DNA of 64,000 nt from Temnothorax longispinosus (GCF_030848805.1 NC_092365.1:16669049-16733048); one strand, 5' to 3'; positions 52,506 to 64,000 are shown, numbered from the stretch's first letter. The notes: generated from the letters alone by a model not told the origin. Made by a program: numbers and translations.

Positions 52506-52507
52506 AA

Positions 52508-52520
52508 TTTTTTTTTTTTG
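52508..52520 (+). terminator. Pol III oligo-T terminator of the 5S copy
   Basis: An uninterrupted T run immediately follows the 5S-like sequence. Four or more T residues suffice for Pol III termination. Confidence 0.7.
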
Positions 52521-52656
52521 GCCATATTAAATCGTCTAGGATCGAGTGCCAACACATGGGATGTGAAACATACTTGGAGATCTTCAATTAAACATAAAGG
52601 ACAGAAGACATTCCGAAGATCACAACCACAACACATACTGTATTTTGTGTGCCGAG

Positions 52657-53636
52657 ATGTCGGAAGAGAAGAAGAAAGTACTCATGATTTGTTTAGGTAT
52701 TATAGATAATACCGTTATAGGTAATACAGATATTTTATAGACTTTAATTTTGTAAATATATGGGCAAACACACACATATTTTCTAAGGGGGAAACATATA
52801 AAAATAAAACAATAAGCTATTTGTACGTGTGTCGTTAATTAGCATCAGTTATTGTCTTGTGCCTACAGGCAACATTTGTCGTTCGCCGATAGCGGAGGCT
52901 GTATTCCAGAATGAGGTGAACAAGAGAGGTTTGCAAGATCAGTGGGAAGTAGACAGCGCTGCCATTATAGGATTTCACAAAGGACGTCGCCCAGACGATA
53001 GGGCCCTGAGTACGCTAAAGGCAAATGGGATCACTGATTATTCCCACAGAGCACGCCAAGTAAGATCTTACAGTTTTCGGAAGCAAATGTTAAGGAGCTT
53101 ATCGTTGCAAAATTCTGTGTCATAATAATTTCAGACTTTTCTATGTGTCAAATAGTTTTATGATCAAATTCTTCTTACAAAGGAAAGAAATAGGATGATT
53201 CTCGCTGTAATTAAATGAATTATTGAATGAATAATTATTTAGAATCGTCAAATTGTTATATTATGTAAATTATTTATTGTATATTTAAATATTTTTATTT
53301 ACGTGTACAGATGCAGCAAGCTGATTTCAACAAATATGACTGGATATTTGGAATGGATCAGGAGAACATGGCCTTTTTGACTAAGAATAGACCAGAGAAT
53401 TGCCGAGCAAAAGTACAGCTTCTAGGAAGTTATGATCCAAGTGGAAATGACATAATACGAGATCCATATTACGTATGTAATTTTTTAGCATTCATAGAAC
53501 GAAAAAAAACAATAAAGATATATATTAAACTGTTCCCATGATCTTCTTACAGGATCACGATAGCGTAGGATTTCAGAAAGTCTACGATCAATGTTTAGCA
53601 AGCGTAACAGCATTTTTGGATAAATATTCGAATTAA
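52657..53636 (+). CDS. primo: Low molecular weight protein tyrosine phosphatase, copy 1
   Basis: Four exons: 52657-52696, 52869-53059, 53311-53472 and 53553-53636. Phases agree and the product is 158 aa, the usual length for this family. The P-loop CLGNICRS (CX5RS, nucleophilic Cys near residue 12) is split by the first intron, as the phase-1 donor after TTAG shows. PIAEAVFQ follows directly. WEVDSAAI, ITDYSHRARQ and DWIFGMDQEN are family blocks. RDPYY carries the general-acid Asp and the paired regulatory tyrosines. The family dephosphorylates phosphotyrosine on receptors and cytoskeletal proteins in the cytosol; Drosophila counterparts are the Primo proteins. An AATAAA lies at 53771-53776. 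This copy looks fully intact. Confidence 0.96.
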
Positions 53637-54345
53637 TGCGAAGACTACTCTAAAGTATCAATGTTATAACTTTGGCATAAATCGGGCCGTGTAAACGTAG
53701 TCAATTAACGTCGAATTTACTGTAAAATATTAAACGTTTCCAAAGAATATTTCTATACTTAATGCAGTGAAATAAATATTTGTTATTATTAATACACTGT
53801 CGTAGGACATAATGATTTGTGCCCTCAGGTATTATTATAAGAAAGAGATGAGAAATACATAATAAGAAAATGTACGCAAGATAGATTATAATATGCATTG
53901 TCTTGTATGTGTCAAAATATGTTATACATATAATACAATTATAGTAAGCGATAATAATAATACATTTCTTCTCTTTTCAAGATACTTTTTTTTTATTTTT
54001 ACACAGTAATAATAGATATGTTAACTGAAAAAATTAATGTATAAAAGGTTAACAAGAATTTTTCATATTTAATTTTGAAACTAAGAGTCATCTATTACTT
54101 TTTATTTTTGCATTAATGTTTCAGTAAAAAGCATGGAATTAATATTCTGAAAGTGTCATTCACTCGTATGTGTGAGTCTGTGTTTCTGGAATTTGATGAA
54201 GATTCTCTAGATCACACACTTGAAATATAATTTGCAAATAGATTTTCATGAAAGGTTTATCATTTTGTTTCAATCATAAACTTGCAATTTGGTAATTTGA
54301 AATCTAAAAGATGTCAGTGCATTGTCTCAAGGACAGATATATTAA
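53637..54345. other. Spacer after phosphatase copy 1
   Basis: Holds the 3' untranslated region of copy 1 (AATAAA at 53771) and AT-rich sequence. No other gene is visible. Confidence 0.6.
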
Positions 54346-54603
54346 TAGCCCTATTCACTCCAACGTTTTTTCCGCCCCTTTAATCCTCCAACCATGCACT
54401 TTCGTGTCCCACCGAGATTTTGATTGTTCGCCGTTTCGAGAGTAAATGAGCTAGGACTTTGAAATTTCTACCTGATGTTCCCTACTATAACAACTTTTTC
54501 TTAGGAGGGGGGGGGATTATCTGACGATCATTTGTTTTCCGGAACAAACGACTGTTAGAAACTCGTGGGACGCGAAAGGGCATGGTTAGAGTGAATAGGG
54601 CTA
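54346..54603. mobile_element. MITE with GCCCTATTCACTC terminal inverted repeats
   Basis: The ends read TA-GCCCTATTCACTC and GAGTGAATAGGGC-TA. Similarity continues weakly inward (CGTGTCCCACCGAG against CTCGTGGGACGCG). The element of about 258 bases has no open frame. TA at both ends suggests a TA target duplication. It sits between the two phosphatase genes, about 60 bases upstream of the second start codon. Confidence 0.8.
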
Positions 54604-54659
54604 GTAATGTTCAGTGTTATTTCTTTTACCATTTTGTCACCGATTAGCAAGAAATCAAT

Positions 54660-56389
54660 ATGATGCGAAAGAGAAGAGTCCTCATGGTTTGTTTGGGTAT
54701 TGTATAATATAATTTACCTATTTTTAATTAAAAGCTGATGAATTTGCTAAATTGTCACACTTTTCTTAAAGTATAAGACGTTAAGTATAGGAAGTTAAAT
54801 ATTATTATTTCAATAAATCTTTTTTCTGGAAAAAAATATAATTTAAGTAAGAATTACTATTGTAACACACTTGTGATGAAATAATCTTTTTAGTAAATGA
54901 GAGATTCTGAATTATTTCATGTGAGGTTAGTTTACTATTTTTAAGAGTTACATAATTAAATGCATGTATATATAACTTGTCAAAGTAACTAAAGTAAATG
55001 CTAAATGCAACAGTCTTGACCTTTCTTACAACGCTATATCAGTAGTCTGCATGCTTAATCAGTTAAGTAATAACCTTAAGAGACAAGAACAACAGTATAT
55101 AAAATATTGTTACTTTTGTCAGCACTTTGTATAATGATACATAAAGTTATTATTTACATTTTCACATGTTACAGACTGATCCCAAGCGTTACTTATGAAT
55201 GCGTTATCGCATCACCACTTTAAAAAATCATTTATGTCTGTATGTCATTAAATCTCGGCTTTGCGTTGAAATTATTAGAAAGGCTGCAAGGAGAAATACT
55301 TGTGTAAATTGCTTGCGAGAAATGCGTTATTTTGCACTAAATCTGGAAGAAGTTCTGAAGTGTTAAATATCACTGTTGCTGTTCACATAAGTTTGCGAAA
55401 TTTTGGAGTCCATTTCAAAACATTTCAACGATAATCTAATTAAATTTTAATTTAAATTAATGTTTTGAACTGATTTTTTTGCGCAGGGAATAGCTGCCGC
55501 TCCCCTATGGCAGAAGCAGTGTTTCAGGATCAAGTGCAACAGATGGGTTTGACCGATCTTTGGGAGGTCGAAAGCGCCGCTATTCTGGGGTATCACGTAG
55601 GCAATGGTCCTGAACCCAGGGCGATGTCCACACTTCGGAAGGCTGGAATTACGGATTACTCTCATATCGCGAGACAAGTAAGAATTACAATTCTTGACCC
55701 TCGCGCCTGTGTTTGTCTATCAGTTTTACATGATTGCTGGACCAAAATATTTTCCACGGCGATACGGATACAGGAACTTGAATTATATTAAGGATGATAA
55801 ATTTTAGATCACGTCCAACGATTTCTACAAATTTGATTGGATATTCGGAATGGACGAGTATAATATCCACGTGCTGTACGAGATGCAACCAGAGGATAGC
55901 CGAGCGAAGATAGAGCTACTTGGGAAATACGATCCAGCTGGAATAGTTATTATAAGAGATCCTATCTTTGTACGTATCGCGCAAGATATCCTGCAAAAAG
56001 TAGAAGGATTTAACAAAATTTTGGATTTTTTGGGGATTTAACAAAATAGATTGTATATTTTTCTAATGTAAAATTGATCATGTGTAATCAGTGGGTTTTG
56101 CTTACCGACAGGATGCTGGTAGTGCTGGATTTGAGAAAGCATTTGAGCAAGCTCTGAGAAGCGTACGCGCATTTTTGGAAATTAATAAGGTGTATTTCTC
56201 GTTTCATCTAGTATTATTTGTATATAATTCTAAAAGATCACTTTACTACCCTAGTCTTTACGAACCCTATCTCTGAAAACTTTATTAGCGATTTGTTTTA
56301 AGATCACTTTCTGTGTCTTATTCCAAATGTTGTAGATTTTTATAACTAACTCAAGTACGTTTTATTTACAGGATAATACACTCGAATAA
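54660..56389 (+). CDS. primo: Low molecular weight protein tyrosine phosphatase, copy 2 (divergent)
   Basis: Five exons: 54660-54696, 55487-55677, 55808-55969, 56112-56189 and 56372-56389. The internal intron positions and phases are the same as in copy 1, and the product is 161 aa. The catalytic loop reads CLGNSCRS, so the nucleophilic Cys and the Arg are kept. PMAEAVFQ, WEVESAAI, ITDYSHIARQ and DWIFGMDEYN follow. The usual DPYY is DPIF: the general-acid Asp remains but both tyrosines are gone. A small extra exon adds DNTLE before the stop, with AATAAA at 56394. If the fourth intron is not removed the frame ends about 29 codons later. The tandem layout and shared structure show a gene duplication. 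An intact frame argues against a pseudogene. Confidence 0.92.
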
Positions 56390-56399
56390 CTACAATAAA

Positions 56400-59227
56400 A
56401 ATTCGATTTAATTTTTTAAATTTATCTACCGCAGCTTATCTACCGCAGAGTATTTACAAAAATAAAAAGTTTATTTTTATATAAAAAAGACATTGATTGT
56501 TCTGAAATCTAATTTCACTGAACGATAATATACGCGATCTTTCGAATCAAGATTCGACTGTATAAAGACAAGACGATACTTTTTTCGATTTACCTTTCCA
56601 GACCCATTAGTTTATAATTTTGTTTGCAAATTTTAAAATGCATATTTTTTCTAAAAGAGTTCGATTCTTTGAAAATGGAATTTAATTCGAGATTTATTAA
56701 AATAATTTGCTGTTAAGAAGGGCCAAGAAACATGGCCTTTAACATGGGGTCTTTTTGTTTCGTATCAATTACGCGTAAAAATTTGATGAAGCAATTACGC
56801 TGAGAGGAAGAGAGTCCTTAGCCTATTACTTTCCACATAAATAACGCGCATATCAATGTAAAATAAATACACAAATGGAGTATACACGGTGCCCTGTATC
56901 GCGCTTCAGCCGTAAAATGCTACATTTGCAGACTTTGTTCTGCAAATGAAGCCTTTTGCATAATTTGTTCCTTCGAATAGAGAAATTTAATTAACATCTC
57001 GCGATGGTGAATGTCAGTTCGAGCGTAAATTCCTTCCGCTACCTTTGCCGCTACAGCCTCATGAGACGTCAGAACGAGATGTGGAGAGAATGAAACTCTG
57101 GAAATACATGTTTTCTTGTTAAATGTGGAATATGATAAAGCAAACTTCGCACGCCAATTTCATCAAGCTTTTATCACTCTCAAATATACAAGAAATTAAT
57201 GAAATCTTAGAAAGAAGTGTGTGTTCTACTTTTCTTGCTCTGAGAAATGAAACAGTTTGTCAAGCTCAAAAAATTGGAAAGATTAGAAACTTAGAGGTTT
57301 CTACCGATACGAAATGCTCCAGATAATTAGTACAATTATCCTATTAAATGTTACCCTGAAGCAGGAAAATTGTACGTCTAAAGAGCCGTTAAGCGTGAAT
57401 TTAATGGATGTTATCTAATTCGAAAGAAAGTTGGTGAAATCGACGGTAATACCAGGTAATACCCGCAAAATCCGATCGCGCTCATTTCGAGCCGCTTCGC
57501 GAAAGATCGATTGCAGGCTGCGGGACGTAATTGCGCGCATTAAATTGATACGGATTGGAACGCGAACGAATAGCATTGAGCCTGTGAGAGCAACGCAGCC
57601 GGGGTGTTTTGCATACGGCGTGCTTTGAATTCTGAAATGATGAATACTTATATCGAATATATACAGAAATGTTCACGCACAGCAAAATAAAAATGCTGAA
57701 AAAAATCTCTTGCCATCAATTCGATATTATATATTATATGTATATAAAAAACTGAACGAAATCGATTCATGTAAGAAAAATATGGTTTTGTTTAAAAAAT
57801 ATGTAGATGACGATTTTAATACGATCTAGAATAAGTAAAGAAAAAATGTTTTCTGTGCAATCAGATTTTATATTAAAATCTAATTAAGAAAACCTTGTTA
57901 CTATTATTATTATATTGTATATAATATCTTATACGCGATATTTTATATAAAAAATATATAAAATGTTTATTATTTTACATTGTCATACAATTACATATAT
58001 ATTTTTATGTGCAGTATAAAAATTAAATACAATGTTAAAGTTAAATTGTCATTATAATCAAAACATTGAAAAATTATAAGTGTCTCTTCCCATTTCTCAA
58101 TACACAAAGAAAAAAATTACCATACAAGTAATGTTTTAAAACGATTATAATAGATTGTATTATTTTTCGATCAAGCTAAAATCAATGTTATGAGGATCAT
58201 AGATCACAGACGTTTTTTGCCGTTACGAGGAAAATTCCACGTGGTATTCGTCACCGCGTGGTGTCGTACGTCGCGAAGTTAGCCGCGTAGCGTCACAGGT
58301 GCATCGTTGGAGGATCTTTCCCCACCACACGTTTCTCTTTACAGCCACGTTCCTTAGCACGAGATCCGTCTGTATGTATATACATACCGAACTTATTGAA
58401 ATTATTCAAATAAATTATTATATCGCATAAGTCATTTAAATTTATAATTGGTGCATACATTAGCGCGCTTCTCGGGTTTCTCCTTCAAGCCGAATCTCTC
58501 CTCTGCTCCTTCTCGTGAGGGGGGAAATTTTATAAGGACGGAAAGAAGGATCCCTCGCGACCAAATTTTCTGGACCTTTCACCTTCCGCTTTTCTCTCGT
58601 CCTGGTTTTGCAAGAATTCGATCTCGTCCGTTTCGTCCTAAGTACAGAAAACATAATGCGATCCAGAAAGGGGAGCAGACCTCATTTTATCTCTTTTCTT
58701 CTCTATTTCTCTCACAATTCTCTTATCACACATATACACACATGCATACGTCCAGTGACATTCAGTGACATTAACCGTGATTACATGCGTGTCCATACTT
58801 GCCTCGGTTGAGTGCAGGTGTGACGTCGCGATTTTTCATTATTTTCTTTTTTTCTCCATCACCACATACTGACGTACATGCATACATACAGACGTTAGAC
58901 ACACACATATGCGTTTACTAAATTTTATTACGTCTAGACGGCTACACGTGTGTGCCAGTGTGTGCGTCCGTTTCAGTTCGAGTACAGAAGGGTGTAGCAC
59001 GGTGTAGCACTCGCAATCAGCAGACCTGGTTTCGCGAATCGCGAGAATCGAGCCCACGCGGTCGAGTCGAGCCTCTTTCGAGTGAAGTGCGCCGTAATAG
59101 GGAGGTATAGTGGGGAGAAATCGCTCTCTCGCTCGCGCGATTCGTTCCCCGGGGTCCCGGGGTTATAAAGTAATGCGCCGGCGAGGGGAACGCACGGAAT
59201 CGGGCCTGCGAGACACACCGCGCTGCG
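56400..59227. other. Phosphatase-HARS intergenic region
   Basis: No supported gene. The first 2 kb are AT-rich; the last 800 bases are richer in CpG and pyrimidine runs and probably include the HARS promoter and leader. Short frames here lack motifs. Confidence 0.55.
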
Positions 59228-62200
59228 ATGCCCTACATGCTGACGATGGCTGACGAAATACCGAGGGATACGTTGCTGAATCGCGTGAGGGAGCAGGGCG
59301 AGGTGGTGCGACGGCTGAAAGCCGCGAAGGCCGATAACACGCAGGTACGCGCCCGCCCTTCCCTCGACCCTTCGTGCTCCCTTTTTTCCTACTTCTCCCG
59401 CGGGAATCCTCGGCGACGCGTCGTCGAGTCGCGAACCTCGCGACTCGCGTCCCCGTGCTCTCCCGTGACAGATGTGCGCCTCCTTTCTCCCTCTCGTTTT
59501 CGGAGGGGGGAATCAGCTCCGCTCCGCTCCGCGCTCGATTACACCCTGTCGTCGTGTCACCTTCACTTCCTTCCGCGAAATCGAGGGTTCGCCGCACTCG
59601 AAAGCGGTCTGCTGGTCTTTTCACCTCGAGCGTTTCTACCTTTACCTCATCACCTCGCACCTTGCGTCATGCCTCCTTGATTCGTGGCTTCGACCTTTCT
59701 TTCACGTCGGGTCCTGTTGGCTTTCAATCGCGCTCTCCGCTCTCGTTCTGAAGTCCAGCGGAAGCGTGAACGATTCTTTCTTTTCTAACAAAGAAAATAT
59801 TATTAGAGCTAATAACCTTTCGTAACGGTGGATATGATGCAACAGGCCCCTCGCAATGTGACGGCAATCTTGATTGAAACAGGCGCAAAAAGTAGATTTC
59901 TCTTTTCTCCCCTTTTTTTTCTTTGCCACCATTGTTCCCGAGCCTTTCTTTAGAGCGACACGTCTCATTTCTCAGGAATACAGAGAGCAGTCTGATATAA
60001 ATGTTGAGTTAGAAAGCTTGAACGATGATCTTGCGGATGTCAGCTACATGTGCGGTTGGTGGCCAACGTCCAAGGACGCCGAACTGTACGACACGTTGCG
60101 CGTCGTCGTCCTTAACGACGAGCTTGCAAGGTGGCCGCATCTGAACAGGTGGCACATTAACATGAAAAGCTTTACTCGGGAAGAGCGCCTGGCATTTCCC
60201 GCTGTGGAAGCGCCGCTCGCTTCCCTGGCGGAAAAGCTGGAGCGCTTAAAGAGCACTCGCTATATTAGCAAAGATACGCTAGACAAAAAGGTGAGGCAGC
60301 CGGTTGCTTGCGAGCAGAGCTGCCATAAATTATTTCGCAAATTGCTGCGGCAGAACGTGCGGGGAGAAGATTCTCCCAGCTGAAGATACGTAGAAGCTTT
60401 TGCACGACAAAAATCAGATATGGTTTTGGGAAACAAAATACGTTTCATTCTGAGAAATTAAATTTTCCTGAGATGTTCCTCTTGTCCAAATTCTGAAAGC
60501 TTGTGTTAAGAAAGGAAAAAAGATTAGAGACAATGTTTTTGTTGATTGTAGACTGTACGGTAATAATTAATGGCAGCCTCTTACTAGCTTGCTTACTGAT
60601 ATTATCTCTGCTGTTTCGACTAGTTTTGATAAATCAACATTGAGGGGGCTTTTCTCTTTCATTCTGGTTGCCTTGTAATTCCTTCATCCATTCCACGATG
60701 TTACGCCTGATACGCAACAATACTTTCCCCGTCGTATGGAAACGCAATTGCAACGTATTGATGTCCACGACGCCACAGGTGGGTACGACGTTCTCGACTA
60801 TCGTGCCCCGGATAACTGAGAACGATGCCCCACACGTTCCTTATATCAATGGCGCGTTTATTTGCTTGTTCGTAGATAGCGGAGGAAGTTGCCAAGTTGT
60901 TGGACCTGAAAGCACAATTGGGAGAGGAGAATGGTTGCTCTCACAAACTCATCCTCAAAACGCCGAAAGGCACGAGGGATTATAATCCGGAGCAAATGGC
61001 GCTGCGACTGGGAGTGCTGGAGAAAATAATATCAGTATTCAAGCGTCACGGTGCTGAAACGATAGATACGCCTGTATTCGAGCTGAAAGTAAGGGTTGCT
61101 GTTAGAGACGACGTTAATTTCGACCTTACCGGTTATTGGATATTAATATTGATACCTACTTTTATCTGTTACACAGGATGTCTTAACGGGCAAATACGGT
61201 GAAGACTCCAAGCTCATCTATGACCTGAAGGACCAGGGTGGTGAGATCCTCGCACTTAGATACGATTTGACAGTTCCTTTCGCGAGGTATCTGGCCATGA
61301 GCAAGATATCTTCCATTAAAAGATATCACATTGCCAAGGTCTACCGGAGAGATAACCCAGCTACGACGAAAGGCAGATATAGGGAATTTTATCAATGTGT
61401 AAGCACAATATGCATGTTATTGTATCCCAGGGATACTTTATTTCATTGACGTTGACATTTTTGGCATTTAACATTTCATATTTAATTTGATATTTTCAAG
61501 GATTTCGATATCGCCGGCCAGTACGATCCAATGCTACCGGATGTAGAGTGCATCCGGGTTGTGTGCGAAGCGTTGGAAGTCTTGAACCTGGGACCCTACT
61601 TAATTAAGCTGAATCATAGGTCTTTGCTGGATGGCATATTCGCTGCGTGCGGCGTGCCGCAGAGTAAATTCCGCAGTATCTGTTCCGCCGTAGACAAGCT
61701 GGACAAGAGCCCGTGGGAAGAGGTGAAGAAAGAGATGATAGACGAGAAAGGATTGGACGAGCATATCGCCGATAAGGTCGGCAAGTACGTCTCGCAGTCC
61801 GGTGGAGTAGAACTGATAGCCGAATTGAGAAAAGACAAAGAGCTGATGAAACAGTCTGTCGCTGTGCAAGGTTTAGACTCCATGGAACTGTTGCTAAAGT
61901 ACTGCGGCATCTACAAAATTCTGGACAAAATTAAGTTTGATTTGAGTCTTGCGAGAGGACTCGATTACTACACGGGTGTTATCTACGAAGCTATATTGTG
62001 CGGTATGTATTTTGATCTTTACTTTTTAAATTTTCTTGGTATATTACATAATGGAACATGCAGGTTACGAAATAATTCTGGCAAAATATTAATAGCGTTC
62101 GTTGATTCTTTACAGGAGACGATGTTGGTGTTGGTAGCGTAGCAGGCGGTGGCCGTTACGATAATTTAGTGGGAATGTTCGACAGCAAAAACAAAAATGT

Positions 62201-62591
62201 ACCCTGTGTCGGCGTGTCGGTGGGCGTGGAGCGAATATTCAGTGTTATGGAGGCGAAATTGGCGAATAAGGGCCTAAAAACGCGTACCGCCGAGATCGAG
62301 GTGTTTGTGGCGAGCGCACAGAAAAATCTGCATGAGGAGAGAATGAAGATACTAGTGGATCTGTGGGAAGCCGGCGTGAAGGCGGAACAGTCCTACAAGA
62401 AGAACGTCAAGCTCCTGGCGCAATTGCAGCACTGCGAGGAGAACGGCATCCCGCTGGCGTTAATCGTCGGAGAAGGCGAGCTGGCGAAAGGTGAAGTTAC
62501 GCTGAGAGTCGTCTCGACGCGAGAGGAGACTCGCGTGCCACGTAGCAACCTTATCAAGGAAATACGGAGGCAGTTAAAAACGTTATCGTAG
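59228..62591 (+). CDS. HisRS: Histidyl-tRNA synthetase, cytosolic form
   Basis: Exons 59228-59344, 60876-61088, 61177-61398, 61501-62002 and 62116-62591 give 1530 bases (509 aa). A later in-frame ATG at 59246 (MADEI) would align better with the human start and give 503 aa. The enzyme charges tRNA-His with histidine. An N-terminal WHEP helix pair spans exons 1-2 (EVVRRLKAAKA, then IAEEVAKLLDLKAQLG). The class II core follows: TPKGTRDYNPEQM, YDLTVPFARY, motif 2 in KVYRRDNP and GRYREFYQCDFD, the histidine-binding LARGLDYYTGV, GGGRYDNLVGMF and motif 3 in VGVSVGVERIFSV. The last exon carries the anticodon-binding domain (EVFVASAQKNL, LLAQLQHCEENGIP, LALIVGEGEL). All splice junctions are in phase. 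Intron 1 (1.5 kb) houses two further candidate coding exons, listed separately. Confidence 0.97.
59976..60290 (+). CDS. HisRS: Candidate HARS exon encoding an eEF1B/GST-C-like segment
   Basis: This 315-base exon (105 codons, phase 0 at both ends) lies in HARS intron 1 with an acceptor (TTTCTCAG/GAA) and a strong donor (AAG/GTGAGG). It is open throughout and codon-like. The part CGWWPTSKDAELYDTLRVV, then RWPHLNRWHINMKSF matches the pattern of the C-terminal GST-like fold of eEF1B and of the N-terminal extension of cysteinyl-tRNA synthetase (G.PS..D...F..L, then ..RWYNHI.S). It ends in SLAEKLERLKST, ISKDTLDKK, which on splicing to exon 2 resembles the first WHEP helix that exon 1 normally supplies. 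Included after exon 1 it gives 614 aa. It may instead belong to a separate start. Use in transcripts is not shown by sequence alone. Confidence 0.7.
60698..60778 (+). CDS. HisRS: Alternative HARS first exon with mitochondrial presequence
   Basis: An ATG at 60698 opens 27 codons that end in phase 0 at a donor (CAG/GTGGGT) about 100 bases before HARS exon 2. The peptide begins MLRLIRNNTFPVVWKR and has four Arg/Lys, no acidic residue and alternating hydrophobics, as expected for a mitochondrial import signal. Spliced to exon 2 it gives a synthetase of about 497 aa that lacks the first WHEP helix. Insects generally encode cytosolic and mitochondrial HisRS from one gene by alternative starts, which supports this reading. 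The intron to exon 2 would be short (97 bases). Confidence 0.85.
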
Positions 62592-64000
62592 CATCCCTGT
62601 ATAAGTTCTCCTCACCGTCGCGAGATCGACATCAGTACAAGAAAATATTTATATCGCATTTAGTTTCATTTTGATCCGCATGCCGGGAAAAGTTTATTTA
62701 TTAGATTTTGCATAAATTTATTTGTATGATTTCACACGACATGCTAACGCGCGCGCAACCGTGATAAACTCTTTGTAACTGATAGACGCTAACTGTGAAG
62801 TCGTACGACAAGTGAACGCACGAGGAAGTGTAAACGACGCTCTTATAACGACGCTGTAAACTACACTTACTACGTGAGCATGTAGACAATTTTCACATGA
62901 ATAATCCTTTAACTGAATTTCTCCGGATGAAATCTGGAATTTAACTGGTAATAATTCACAGCTTTGAGCTACCGCTCGAGAAACCAAATACATCTTTATA
63001 ATTTATTTTGCAAGGACCTGTCAATAAAATGTTATAAATTTCGTAAAAAAAACGTCCCTCGTTCCTTTATTTATTACATTCAAACATTTTAAGAATTAGC
63101 GGAATAAATATGATCGCGCGAACGGCTGTGATAAATGCCCGAGTCACAAGATCGCAGCTGACAATGTTTGAATTGCGATACGAAATATTAATCTGTAAAT
63201 TACTTCGATTATTTGACATGATTTACGTCCTAACTTAATAAATTCTCGAATCGATGAATTTTAATTCAATAGAAAATATTTTTAATATTTCTATTTACAT
63301 AATATCTACGTTTTCTAAGTAATTTGTTTAACTATTAGTTTGTTAAATTAAGGATATATATGTCTTACTCATTATATCACAGTCTTCTCTTATCAAGTTT
63401 AAATTAAAATCTAATAACTTACATATTTTATAATTTACTTACATTTCTAATAATTATCATTATACTAGCGTTATCTAGTATCTTATGAAATAGATTTCTC
63501 TTAAAAAATGCTACAAATTGGACTAGTCTGAAAAATTAGATACTTGTATACATTGATACAGACAACCTTTCACAAAGCTGATCGCCTTATTGTTAAATGA
63601 CATTGCCTGGAGTTTGGATATAAATGCATCTAAAAATTATACTTTTTTTATCTACGGTGTTTCTTGATAAATTATGCATCGTTTTGAAGCGAAACACGAA
63701 TTTGTTAATTACTGTAAAAAGTTCTTGTTCTAGCATATATGAGATAAAATAATTTTTTGTACATGCAATATATGTTGTGGAATTGAAAATTTCTAATGGG
63801 CAAGATTCCCGTCTTACGCGTAAGTTTCAGTAATTCGGGAAAAATTCGTTTTGCGAAAATGTAGAGTCAATAGTTTTTTAACAAAAATTATAGTTAAATT
63901 CATAAATAGCGTTTATATATCTTAAAAACTGTTAGTATCTCGATATTTTTGCTAACAAAACTTGACTCCAAATTTCTCTGTTTTTAAAATAAAATAAAAC
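62592..64000. other. HARS 3' flank
   Basis: Contains the HARS 3' untranslated region, with a candidate AATAAA at 63023-63028. The remaining kilobase is AT-rich and I see no gene in it. Confidence 0.6.

Noticed and set aside
1..64000. CRISPR arrays, bacterial operons or viral genes
   Set aside because: No regular direct repeat/spacer pattern, no ribosome-binding sites and no viral motif was seen. The repeats are eukaryotic foldbacks, tandem units and microsatellites.

Overview
This is animal nuclear DNA, most likely from an insect and plausibly a hymenopteran such as an ant. Genes are split by short GT-AG introns, the proteins look insect-like (a Dpr immunoglobulin protein, tandem Primo-type phosphatases), AT-rich stretches alternate with CpG-rich patches, and simple repeats and foldback elements are common. 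The order is inferred from general character; no species is proven. One 500-base N gap lies at 51298-51797.

Layout. 1-14.1 kb: no convincing gene; diverged repeats and microsatellites. 13.6-13.9 kb: a TTAA-flanked palindromic element, just upstream of a small unrecognised gene with a clear TATA/Inr promoter (14.1-15.1 kb, +). 20.8-22.7 kb: a three-exon Tctex1-type dynein light chain (-). 27.8-31.8 kb: a five-exon dpr-family two-Ig surface protein (-). 33.8-36.6 kb: MOCS1 (-), the molybdenum-cofactor gene, with MOCS1A and MOCS1B in the vertebrate-like alternative-splice layout. 37.6-41.6 kb: NRDE2 (+, ten exons), divergent from MOCS1. 41.6-52.3 kb: a gene-free block of foldback and terminal-inverted-repeat elements and tandem repeats, with the gap. 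52.4 kb: a 5S rRNA gene copy. 52.7-56.4 kb: two tandem low-molecular-weight protein tyrosine phosphatase genes (+). 59.2-62.6 kb: histidyl-tRNA synthetase (+) with alternative N-terminal exons.

For the multi-exon genes I followed reading frames across candidate splice sites. The summed exons of every full gene model are divisible by three and end at a stop, and several totals match the family (HARS 509 aa, first phosphatase 158 aa). The genes are unrelated housekeeping and neuronal functions rather than one pathway.

The most interesting points are: HARS, with cytosolic and mitochondrial first exons plus a phase 0-0 exon encoding an eEF1B/GST-C-like segment; the second phosphatase, which keeps its catalytic residues but has lost the paired tyrosines of the DPYY motif; the MOCS1 A/AB splice choice; and the varied foldback elements.
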